Below are positions 56,897 to 64,000 of a stretch of DNA of 64,000 nt, one piece after another (the stretch's first letter is position 1; each line of letters starts with the position of its first letter). The notes under the pieces were generated by a model that was not told the DNA's origin, ran no database searches, and saw only the letters and a list, made by a program, of their open reading frames with translations. Source of the DNA: Marinomonas sp. MED121 (lineage in GTDB: Bacteria; Pseudomonadota; Gammaproteobacteria; Pseudomonadales; Marinomonadaceae); assembly GCF_000153025.1 (NCBI RefSeq), contig NZ_CH672429.1, positions 482,544 to 546,543 on the forward strand, written 5' to 3'. The translations under genes and the position numbers were made by a program.

Positions 56897-59254
56897 ATGC
56901 AACCTTCACAGAAAACATCTGATTGGGCTAGCCGCTACGCGGATTGGCTTATTCGCCATCGCTGGCTAGTACTCATCACATCAGTGCTCATCACCCTTTT
57001 TATTGCTAGTGGCGCTCGACTGCTCGCTTTTAATAATGATTACCGAGTTTTCTTTAGTGAAGACAATCCTCAGCTACAAGAGTTTGAACAGCTACAACGT
57101 ACCTACACAAAAATAGATAACGTGCTTTTTGCCATTGAGCCAAAAGACAATAATGCATTTTCCAACAACGCATTAGCAGCAGTAGAAGAATTAACAGAGA
57201 AGTCTTGGTTATTGCCTTTTGCTTTAAGAGTGGATTCGGTGAGTAACTTCCAGCATACCTATGCTGAAGAAGATGACTTAATTGTTGAAGATCTGGTTAC
57301 TGGCGCACAAGATATTGACGCGCTTAACCTACAGCTTTTAAAGCAGGTTGCGTTAAGCGAACCACTGCTTGCTGATCGTATCGTAAACAAAGCGGGGACA
57401 GTGTCTGGGGTTAACATTACCTTCCAGATGCCTCAAAAATCGCTTGATGAAGCCCCTCAAGCTGTAAATGCAGCTCGAGCTTTAGCCGCTGAAATCGAAG
57501 CAAAATATGATGTAAACGTTCGTCTAACTGGCATGGTCATGTTGTCCAACGCTTTCTTTGAAGCCACGATGAAGGATATGTCTACATTAGTGCCTATTAT
57601 GTACTTGGTGATCATCGCCATCATGTACCTTCTGGTGCGTTCTATTAGTGCAACCATTAGTGCTGTTATCGTGATCATGTTATCTATGATGGCAGGTATG
57701 GGCTTTGCCGGTCACTTCGGCGTGCAACTTACTCCCCCTTCTGCCTCCGCAACCACCATTATTATGACCCTCGCCGTCGCCGACTCGATTCATATTCTGG
57801 TGAGTATGTTTGCAGGTATGCGAAGTGGTTTAAACAAGCACGATGCCCTAAGAGAAAGTATCAAGGTTAACCTTGGCCCTGTCTTTTTAACCTCTGTCAC
57901 CACTGCGATTGGCTTCTTATCCATGAACTTTAGTGATGCGCCGCCATTCCATGATCTAGGTAATATCACTGCTGTTGGCGTGATGATGGCCTTCTTCTTA
58001 TCGGTTACTTTATTACCTGCTTTGATGGCGATCTTACCGGCAAAAGCGGCTAAGAGTAGTACCTCAATTGGCAAAAGCATGGATAAGCTAGCGGATTATG
58101 TGATCCGTAATCAAAGAAAGATATTAGTCGGCTCAGGTTTAGTTACCGTTATTTTAGTTAGCTCAATTCAAATGAACCGTCTTGAAGACAACTTCATCGG
58201 TTATTTTGACAAGACCCAGGACTTTCGTATCGATTCAGACTTCGTAAGCAATGAACTTACGGGTATTTATCAGCTGCAATACTCTTTAGACAGTGGTGAA
58301 AATAACGGCATCAGTAACCCGGCCTTCCTAGCTAAGCTCGATAACTTCACCACTTGGTTACGTACTCAGCCTGAAGTGATCCATGTAAATAGTATTAGCG
58401 ATACATTCAAACGCCTTAACATGAACCTGCATGGAGATGACGAGAGCTACTACCGTTTACCAGAAGATCCAGAGCTCGCAGCTCAATATCTACTACTTTA
58501 CGAGCTCTCTTTGCCATACGGTTTGGACCTTAACAATCAGGTTAACGTGAGCAAATCTTCCACTCAGATTATTGTGTCTTTGCAAGATCTTGGCTCGACC
58601 GAGCTTAAATCGATTGCTGAACGTGGTACAAAATGGCTACAAGACAATGCTGGCATTACTGCATACGGCGTTGGGCCTGCCATCATGTTCTCCTACATTG
58701 CCGATAGAAACATTGAAGGTATGTTAGTGGGAACAGGTGTCGCTATGATTCTTATTTCACTATTGATTGGTATCGCGCTTCGTAGTGTCAAGCTAGGTTT
58801 CTTAAGTCTTATTCCTAACCTATTACCGGCTGCACTGGCTTTTGGCCTTTGGGGACTACTCGTTGGTGAAGTAAATGTTGCTGTCTCCATGGTAACGGGG
58901 ATGGCACTGGGTATTGTGGTGGATGATACGGTTCACTTCTTAAGTAAATACTTGCGCGTTCGTCGTCTGGGTATGTCAGCAGAAAGCGCGGTACGTTACG
59001 CCTTCTCCTCAGTCGGAGTTGCCATCATAGTCACCTCAATCATTTTGGTCGCAGGTTTTGGCGTACTGGCTCAGTCTTCTTTTGGTATGAATTCTAATAT
59101 GGCGGTATTAACTGCGATTGCCATCATCATGGCTTTGATCGCCGATTTCTTACTATTACCAGTGCTTTTATTAAAGCTAGATAAGAAAGCATACAAGGTT
59201 GAAGAAAAAACCGCTTCAACAGAAGCAAACACCCCATTAACAGCAACAAACTAA
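56897..59254 (+). CDS. RND/MMPL superfamily exporter
   Basis: A 785-residue inner-membrane transporter with two repeats of one plus five membrane helices and a periplasmic loop after the first helix of each. The hydrophobic blocks 'PIMYLVIIAIMYLLV', 'TTIIMTLAVADSIHILVSMFAGMR' and, in the second half, 'VSMVTGMALGIVVDDTVHFLSKYLRVR' contain the intramembrane Asp of the proton path. This is the single-gene MMPL-type RND family (hydrophobe or lipid exporters) rather than the tripartite AcrB size. It is followed at once by a LolA-like gene and an outer-membrane protein gene, a recurring three-gene cassette. Confidence 0.9.
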   Translation: MQPSQKTSDWASRYADWLIRHRWLVLITSVLITLFIASGARLLAFNNDYRVFFSEDNPQLQEFEQLQRTYTKIDNVLFAIEPKDNNAFSNNALAAVEELTEKSWLLPFALRVDSVSNFQHTYAEEDDLIVEDLVTGAQDIDALNLQLLKQVALSEPLLADRIVNKAGTVSGVNITFQMPQKSLDEAPQAVNAARALAAEIEAKYDVNVRLTGMVMLSNAFFEATMKDMSTLVPIMYLVIIAIMYLLVRSISATISAVIVIMLSMMAGMGFAGHFGVQLTPPSASATTIIMTLAVADSIHILVSMFAGMRSGLNKHDALRESIKVNLGPVFLTSVTTAIGFLSMNFSDAPPFHDLGNITAVGVMMAFFLSVTLLPALMAILPAKAAKSSTSIGKSMDKLADYVIRNQRKILVGSGLVTVILVSSIQMNRLEDNFIGYFDKTQDFRIDSDFVSNELTGIYQLQYSLDSGENNGISNPAFLAKLDNFTTWLRTQPEVIHVNSISDTFKRLNMNLHGDDESYYRLPEDPELAAQYLLLYELSLPYGLDLNNQVNVSKSSTQIIVSLQDLGSTELKSIAERGTKWLQDNAGITAYGVGPAIMFSYIADRNIEGMLVGTGVAMILISLLIGIALRSVKLGFLSLIPNLLPAALAFGLWGLLVGEVNVAVSMVTGMALGIVVDDTVHFLSKYLRVRRLGMSAESAVRYAFSSVGVAIIVTSIILVAGFGVLAQSSFGMNSNMAVLTAIAIIMALIADFLLLPVLLLKLDKKAYKVEEKTASTEANTPLTATN

Positions 59255-59264
59255 GGTGAAGAAA

Positions 59265-60083
59265 ATGAAAACTTTATTAAATTACAAACTGACTTTAAGC
59301 ACCTTGGTTAGCGCGGGGGCACTTCTCTTAGCTAGCCAAACAGTGATAGCAACAGACTTATCTGAGGCAGAACAAAAAGGCTTAGAGATTGCAATTGAAG
59401 CAGACAAACGTGATCTTGGCTTTGCTGATAACTCAACCAAGATGACCATGGTTCTTAGAAATAAATACGGTGAAGAAAGTATTCGTCGTATGCGCAGCAA
59501 AACCCTAGAACAAGATAATGATGGTGATAAAGCACTGATCATCTTTGATAACCCAAGAGATGTTAAAGGCACCGCATTTTTATCTTTTACCCATAAGACA
59601 AGCTCTGATGACCAGTGGCTTTATTTGCCAGCACTAAAGCGTGTGAAACGTATTTCATCTAGTAATAAATCAGGTCCATTTATGGGCAGTGAATTTGCAT
59701 TTGAGGATATATCATCACAAGAAGTCGAAAAATATACCTATAAATTCTTGCGCAATGAAAGCTTAGATGGACGCGATCACTTTGTTTTAGAAAGAGATCC
59801 TGTTGACCCTAAATCAGGTTACTCAGTGCAACATGTGTGGATAGATACGCAAGAATATCGCGCCTTCAAAATTGATTTTTATGATCGTAAATCCGACCTC
59901 TTAAAAACCCTAACCTTGTCTAACTATAACCAATACGAAAACAAGTTTTGGCGAGCGGACAACTGGTTAATGATCAACCACCAAACAGGAAAATCAACCG
60001 AGCTTAACTACCAAGGCTGGAAGTTTTCAAATGGCTTTCGTGAAAAAGATTTCACCAAAAACAGCCTAGCACGCGCTAGATAA
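59265..60083 (+). CDS. LolA-like outer-membrane lipoprotein-sorting-type periplasmic protein
   Basis: A 272-residue exported protein with a Sec signal peptide (about 1-28, ending near 'TVIA'). The mature part has the half-barrel fold of LolA/LppX-like proteins: 'MRSKTLEQDNDGDKALIIFDNPRDVKGTAFLSFTHK', 'WLYLPALKRVKRISSSNKSGPFMGSEFAFEDI' and 'VQHVWIDTQEYRAFKIDFY'. Such proteins accompany MMPL-RND pumps and probably shuttle a hydrophobic molecule. ATG 59265 has AAGG upstream; the frame opens at GTG 59256. Confidence 0.85.
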   Translation: MKTLLNYKLTLSTLVSAGALLLASQTVIATDLSEAEQKGLEIAIEADKRDLGFADNSTKMTMVLRNKYGEESIRRMRSKTLEQDNDGDKALIIFDNPRDVKGTAFLSFTHKTSSDDQWLYLPALKRVKRISSSNKSGPFMGSEFAFEDISSQEVEKYTYKFLRNESLDGRDHFVLERDPVDPKSGYSVQHVWIDTQEYRAFKIDFYDRKSDLLKTLTLSNYNQYENKFWRADNWLMINHQTGKSTELNYQGWKFSNGFREKDFTKNSLARAR

Positions 60084-60095
60084 TTTAACCCAGAG

Positions 60096-61355
60096 ATGAA
60101 CACGATGAGTTTGAAGCCTTTAGTTAATACAAACACATTAACCAAATCGGCCCTCACACTTTCAGTTTTATTGTCTTCATACTCATCCAGCCTAGTGGCT
60201 GATGAGTATGAAGACATAACGAGTGAACTGACAGGTTATGTGGCCCTCGAATCGCGATACTTTACCCAAGATGCGCTTTATACAGGCCAGGATGATAGCA
60301 GCTATTCATCTGCCTTTAATCTTGAGTACTATCGTGATTGGGATGATGGCAATCAAAGATTTGTAGCCACCAGCTTTGGTCGTTATGACGAGCAAGATAG
60401 CGAAAGAAGCCACTTGGATATTCGTGAACTTTACGCTTGGCGTGGTTATGAGAATTATGAAGTTTATGCTGGTATTCGAAAAGTTTTTTGGGGCGTAACT
60501 GAGACCTTGCATCTCGTCGATATTATCAACCAAGATGATGCGGTAGAAGATATAGATGGCGAAGATAAATTAGGCCAACCCATGCTCAGTATCTTAATGG
60601 AAAGAGACTGGGGAACCTTTGAAGCCTTTGCACTCTTTGGTTTTAGAGATCGCACCTTTGCAGGTACTAACGGCCGCCTGCGAACTGCACTGCCAGTTAA
60701 TACAGATGAAGCCAGTTATCAGTCTTCCCAAGGTAAAGATCATGTTGACTTTGCCGCCAGGTGGTCGCAAATTTATGGTGACTGGGATCTAGGCCTTAGC
60801 CAATTTATCGGTACCTCAAGAGATCCTCAGTACCAAACGATTACCAATGCCAGTAATGAAGCAACTGGGCTTTCCCCCTACTATGCTCAAATCCAACAAA
60901 CAGGCTTAGATGTGCAAGCTGTCTATGAGGACTGGCTTATCAAGTTTGAAGGGATCTCAATCAAGTACAAAGATGAAGGCAGAAACACGGCGGCAGTCGG
61001 TGGATTTGAATATACCTATGTTGGCATCAATGAGTCTGTGATGGATTTAGGTATCTTTGCAGAATATCAATTTGATGATAGGTATGGAGATAAAGCGACC
61101 ACTAGCCAGAATGACCTTGCCTTGGGGACACGTTGGGTATTCAACGATATTGAGAGTACCGAAATAATTTCTAGCATCAGCTTTGATTTAGAAAACAAAA
61201 GCCAATTTATTAGCTTAGAAGGCTCTCGACGTCTTAATGATGATTGGTTCTTTGAATCCCAAGCCCGTATCTTTACTCACACTGATGAAGATGATGGTGC
61301 TTATGCATTGCGCAATGATGACTATATCCAACTTGAGTTAAGACGTTATTTTTAA
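60096..61355 (+). CDS. Outer-membrane beta-barrel-like protein of the RND cassette
   Basis: A 419-residue exported protein with an N-terminal signal (about 1-35) and a mature region of alternating polar/aromatic strands ('GYVALESRYF', 'SSAFNLEYYRDW', 'RFVATSFGRY', 'YEVYAGIRKVFWG'). It ends in 'QLELRRYF', with the terminal Phe typical of outer-membrane barrels. I recognise no named family; DUF1302-type proteins are commoner partners in such cassettes, but those are longer. It would be the outer-membrane part for the RND pump. ATG 60105 is an alternative start with a better-spaced AGAG. Confidence 0.72.
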   Translation: MNTMSLKPLVNTNTLTKSALTLSVLLSSYSSSLVADEYEDITSELTGYVALESRYFTQDALYTGQDDSSYSSAFNLEYYRDWDDGNQRFVATSFGRYDEQDSERSHLDIRELYAWRGYENYEVYAGIRKVFWGVTETLHLVDIINQDDAVEDIDGEDKLGQPMLSILMERDWGTFEAFALFGFRDRTFAGTNGRLRTALPVNTDEASYQSSQGKDHVDFAARWSQIYGDWDLGLSQFIGTSRDPQYQTITNASNEATGLSPYYAQIQQTGLDVQAVYEDWLIKFEGISIKYKDEGRNTAAVGGFEYTYVGINESVMDLGIFAEYQFDDRYGDKATTSQNDLALGTRWVFNDIESTEIISSISFDLENKSQFISLEGSRRLNDDWFFESQARIFTHTDEDDGAYALRNDDYIQLELRRYF

Positions 61356-61378
61356 TCCATAATTTAATGCACTTTAAT

Positions 61379-61419
61379 AAAGCGAATTGAGCTTCTGAGT
61401 TCTTTTCGCTTTTTCTTTT
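61379..61419 (+). terminator. Terminator of the RND cassette
   Basis: AAAGCGAA pairs with TTCGCTTT, followed by TTCTTTTACTTT. Confidence 0.5.
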
Positions 61420-61571
61420 ACTTTGCTTTTCATTTAGCACTTACCAAAACACCCTCTTCTTCTTTGAAAACACATATTTGATCTACTGCCATATCAGAGT
61501 AAGTGTGCTAAATTAAATCCTGAAAATACCTATCTGAAACAATAATTTGGCCAATACAACACAGACAAGAC

Positions 61572-62804
61572 ATGATTAATTATAAAAAAAGCAATCGTCT
61601 CATTTTTTTACTTAGCTTTATTATTGCGATATTAATTGTCTTTAATGGCACCTATTCTTTTACGAAAATGCAGCAAATCAAACATGAGTTTGATGATGTG
61701 GCTAACCGAGATTTGCCCCTCATTTCACAGCTCATTCCGCTAATAGACAGACAGTTTGAACAAACTCTCTTGATTGAAAAACTGCATCAACTTAATCAAA
61801 ATCATAAACTTATCGTGATAGACACGCTTGAAGGCAGTTTTATTAGAAGTGGCGATAAGTTTGAAAGCACTATCATCCAATTGCTGGCGTTTATTAAGCC
61901 TATGCTTTCGCATGAGCGAGAAGTCATGCGCAATCAGATGCATAGGGTTAGCGCTGCACTCAAAAAAATCAGTAAAGAACATACCGAATACCACTATCAG
62001 GTAATCGATATGATCGAAGAGTTAAAAACCAATCAAGGTGAGTATCATCCTGCCTTAATGACTTTATTAAATAATGAAGAAATTGAGCTAAGGCGTGAAT
62101 TAATCGATTTAAGAGATGAGTTACAGCGTTTTACTCAAGCGTCAGCAGAAGAAGTGGAAAGACACGAAAATCAGGTTATCAGAAGTACCTTTATACTCAA
62201 TACCAGCTCCTTTATTCTTGGTGCTATATTACTTTTCATGATCCATAGAATTATGAAAAGTCGGGATGCCGCCACTCAAGAAATTCATTACTTTGCCCAT
62301 TTCGACCCATTAACTAAATTGATTAATCGTCGTTACTTTTTTGAGTTATTTGATCAAGCATTGGATGAACAAAATAATACCAAACCCCCCCTTCAACTTT
62401 GTATTTGCGACCTTGATCAATTTAAAGGGGTGAACGACACGCTTGGTCATCAAGCAGGCGATAAGGCCCTAATAAAGTTTGCTGAAATTCTCTCAGAGGT
62501 CATGACAAATCAAGGCATTGTAGGACGCTTTGGTGGAGATGAGTTTGTCATTTGTTTTATTGATAAATCTCGGCAAGAATGCGAGAACTTGCTTGAAACA
62601 ATCAGAGCAAGGCTTGAAAAAACGGTCTTCACTTTAGACAATGCCTCAAGCTTTTCAATTACAGGCACCTTTGGCGTTGCCCACTTAGAAGGTGGGCAAA
62701 AAACCAAATTAAGTATGAACCATTTATTTGAAACCGCCGATAAAGCCTTATACATAGCCAAGCAAAATGGCCGCAATCAGGTTTGTCTATTAAACGAAGC
62801 GTAA
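61572..62804 (+). CDS. Membrane diguanylate cyclase (GGDEF)
   Basis: A 410-residue protein. Two membrane helices (about 11-30 and 208-226) enclose a helical sensor region of about 175 residues, probably a four-helix bundle in the periplasm. The cytoplasmic GGDEF domain (about 245-405) has 'DPLTKLINRRYF', 'DLDQFKGVNDTLGHQAGDKAL' and the active 'RFGGDEFVICF'. It should therefore make cyclic-di-GMP. The inhibitory I-site (RxxD five residues before GGDEF) is absent, so product inhibition there is not expected. It is a single gene. Confidence 0.92.
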   Translation: MINYKKSNRLIFLLSFIIAILIVFNGTYSFTKMQQIKHEFDDVANRDLPLISQLIPLIDRQFEQTLLIEKLHQLNQNHKLIVIDTLEGSFIRSGDKFESTIIQLLAFIKPMLSHEREVMRNQMHRVSAALKKISKEHTEYHYQVIDMIEELKTNQGEYHPALMTLLNNEEIELRRELIDLRDELQRFTQASAEEVERHENQVIRSTFILNTSSFILGAILLFMIHRIMKSRDAATQEIHYFAHFDPLTKLINRRYFFELFDQALDEQNNTKPPLQLCICDLDQFKGVNDTLGHQAGDKALIKFAEILSEVMTNQGIVGRFGGDEFVICFIDKSRQECENLLETIRARLEKTVFTLDNASSFSITGTFGVAHLEGGQKTKLSMNHLFETADKALYIAKQNGRNQVCLLNEA

Positions 62805-62815
62805 TCTTTTAAAGG

Positions 62816-63523
62816 TTATAAGTCTCGCCACAGAACCTTGCCAGCTTGCTTCTCGATCAGGTCTAACCTTTCATTATGCAAATCGAGCTCAGCTTGATTT
62901 GCTTTTAGCACTTTTATCATAGGGCGATCAGGGCTTAAACGCCTAATGGTAGGGACAGACATACCATCGGCACCATCCTCATCATCTCCTAACCCTAAAC
63001 TGGTTTGACCACCTGTCATTAACAGGTAAACATCCGCTAAGATTTCGGAGTCTAATAGTGCGCCGTGTAATTCACGATGTGAGTTATCAATACCATAACG
63101 CTTACATAACGCATCGAGATTATTTTTTTGTCCTGGATGCTTACTACGGGCAAATGCTAAGGTATCAAAGACAGAGCAAATATCAGCAACTTTAGGGAAG
63201 TTACCAAGCTTTGCAAACTCATGGTCGATAAAGCCCACATCAAAGGGAGCATTATGAATAACAAGCTCTGCCCCTTGAATATAATTTAAGAAGTCCTGCG
63301 CCACTTGATGGAATCTTGGTTTATCCGCGAGAAATTCATCACTGATTCCATGCACTTGAAATGCTTCTTCTTCAACCTGACGATCTGGGTTGATATAAAC
63401 ATGGAAGTGGTTTTTGGTGAGCTTTCGATCCAGCATTTCCACACAACCAATTTCAATAATTCTATGGCCTTGCTTAGGATCAATACCTGTTGTTTCCGTA
63501 TCTAGAATGATCTGTCTCATCAT
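62816..63523 (-). CDS. dnaQ: DNA polymerase III epsilon subunit (proofreading exonuclease)
   Basis: A 235-residue 3'-5' exonuclease of the DEDDh class. Exo I 'ILDTETTGID' holds Asp8 and Glu10; exo II is 'VIHNAPFDVGFIDHEF', exo III 'HRELHGALLDSEILADVYLLMTGGQ'. The C-terminal tail binds the polymerase alpha subunit. Its ATG shares an A with the rnhA stop (TAATG), so the two are translationally coupled. Confidence 0.97.
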   Translation of the reverse strand: MMRQIILDTETTGIDPKQGHRIIEIGCVEMLDRKLTKNHFHVYINPDRQVEEEAFQVHGISDEFLADKPRFHQVAQDFLNYIQGAELVIHNAPFDVGFIDHEFAKLGNFPKVADICSVFDTLAFARSKHPGQKNNLDALCKRYGIDNSHRELHGALLDSEILADVYLLMTGGQTSLGLGDDEDGADGMSVPTIRRLSPDRPMIKVLKANQAELDLHNERLDLIEKQAGKVLWRDL

Positions 63524-63960
63524 TAGTCTCTTATTTTTTCTATGCCTAGATTAGCCAACTCATCGGCAATTTCATTGCCTTTAATACCAGCATGCCCTTT
63601 AACCCATTTCCATTCGATATCATGTCGTTGACATTCTTCATCGAGCGCTTGCCATAAGTCTTTATTCTTTACAGGCTGTTTTGAGGCTGTTTTCCAGCCC
63701 TTTTTTTTCCACCCTGCAAGCCACTGAGTAATGCCTTTTTGCACATAAGAAGAGTCAGTATAAAGGGTGACTTTACAAGGCTCAGTAAGCGCCTTTAAAC
63801 CCTCTATCGCACCACTCAATTCCATGCGATTATTTGTTGTATCATTTTCACCGCCACACAGGCGTTTCTCATGTTCACCGAATGTGATCCAAGCACCCCA
63901 CCCTCCAGGGCCTGGATTGCCCTTACAGGCACCATCCGTATAAATTATCACATGTTTCAC
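63523..63960 (-). CDS. rnhA: Ribonuclease HI
   Basis: A 145-residue enzyme that removes RNA from RNA-DNA hybrids. Catalytic residues are in place: Asp9 in '[16 protein letters not shown]', Glu in '[12 protein letters not shown]', Asp in '[12 protein letters not shown]' and Asp in 'GNEIADELA'. The start is GTG 63960, which overlaps the stop of the gene before it by one base (TAGTG). It pairs with dnaQ as in many gammaproteobacteria. Confidence 0.97.
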   Translation of the reverse strand: MKHVIIYTDGACKGNPGPGGWGAWITFGEHEKRLCGGENDTTNNRMELSGAIEGLKALTEPCKVTLYTDSSYVQKGITQWLAGWKKKGWKTASKQPVKNKDLWQALDEECQRHDIEWKWVKGHAGIKGNEIADELANLGIEKIRD

Positions 63961-64000
63961 TATTTCATCTCTTTTGCGGTTGGCTTTCTTAAGGAAGACA
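63960..64000 (-). CDS. C-terminal end of an upstream gene (partial)
   Basis: Twelve codons ending '[12 protein letters not shown]' and a TAG that overlaps the rnhA start. By position it may be the YafS-type methyltransferase often found before rnhA, but the tail alone cannot prove it. Confidence 0.35.
   Translation of the reverse strand, partial: SSLRKPTAKEMK

Overview
The window is bacterial chromosome, densely coded on both strands. It looks like a marine, fairly AT-rich gammaproteobacterium. The evidence is the set of gammaproteobacterial core blocks: tdk-rdgC; rapA-rluA; miaB-phoH-ybeY-corC-lnt; ybeL/leuS-lptE-holA; yeaG-yeaH-ycgB; rnhA-dnaQ. An Oceanospirillales-like or Colwellia-like relative fits, but the genus cannot be fixed from the sequence alone. 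No tRNA, rRNA, CRISPR array, prophage or intact insertion sequence was found.

Layout. 1-3.7 kb: the end of the Prc protease gene, a DUF2788 membrane protein, a YbfE-like protein, a soluble CZB chemoreceptor, tdk and rdgC. 3.9-10.7 kb: a CDF metal transporter, rmuC, yigZ, rapA and rluA. 10.8-11.0 kb: a 269-bp miniature inverted-repeat element. 11.3-13.7 kb: a coiled-coil lipoprotein and an HPt/degenerate HD-GYP protein. 14-27.5 kb: housekeeping genes for tRNA modification, ribosome maturation, lipoprotein acylation and LPS assembly, DNA polymerase III delta, a BCCT transporter and a YegD chaperone. 27.5-28.0 kb: a repeat-rich spacer. 28-33.5 kb: a Gre-like factor and the SpoVR/YeaH/PrkA stress module. 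33.6-41 kb: a flavin-reductase-like protein, a very unusual four-domain protein (two cyclic-nucleotide-binding-like domains, an acyltransferase-like domain and an SGNH hydrolase), a DHH phosphoesterase and a CHASE-PAS histidine kinase with its response regulator.

The most notable region is 41.3-54.3 kb. A tight minus-strand operon encodes a complete coenzyme F420 pathway (CofG, CofH, CofD, CofC, CofE), an NADPH:F420 reductase and an F420-type luciferase-like oxidoreductase. A RutR-like TetR regulator lies beside it. A plus-strand operon follows with a carbamoyl-amino-acid (beta-ureidopropionase-type) hydrolase, an NCS1 transporter and a dihydropyrimidinase. Near-consensus RutR boxes lie upstream of both operons (48171-48186 and 49776-49791). 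No dihydropyrimidine dehydrogenase is present in the window. My inference is that the F420 enzyme supplies the missing reduction step of pyrimidine (or a related ring) breakdown, with F420 synthesis co-induced with the pathway.

54.4-64 kb: an alpha/beta hydrolase with an Asp nucleophile, a CGNR zinc-finger regulator, a TetR-controlled RND exporter cassette (RND pump, LolA-like periplasmic protein, outer-membrane protein) with three matching operators, a GGDEF protein, and dnaQ-rnhA.

Three copies (two near full-length, one fragment) of one dispersed element lie at 10775-11043, 27906-27990 and 48459-48779. The last sits between the RutR-like gene and the F420 operon and supplies the regulator's stop codon.
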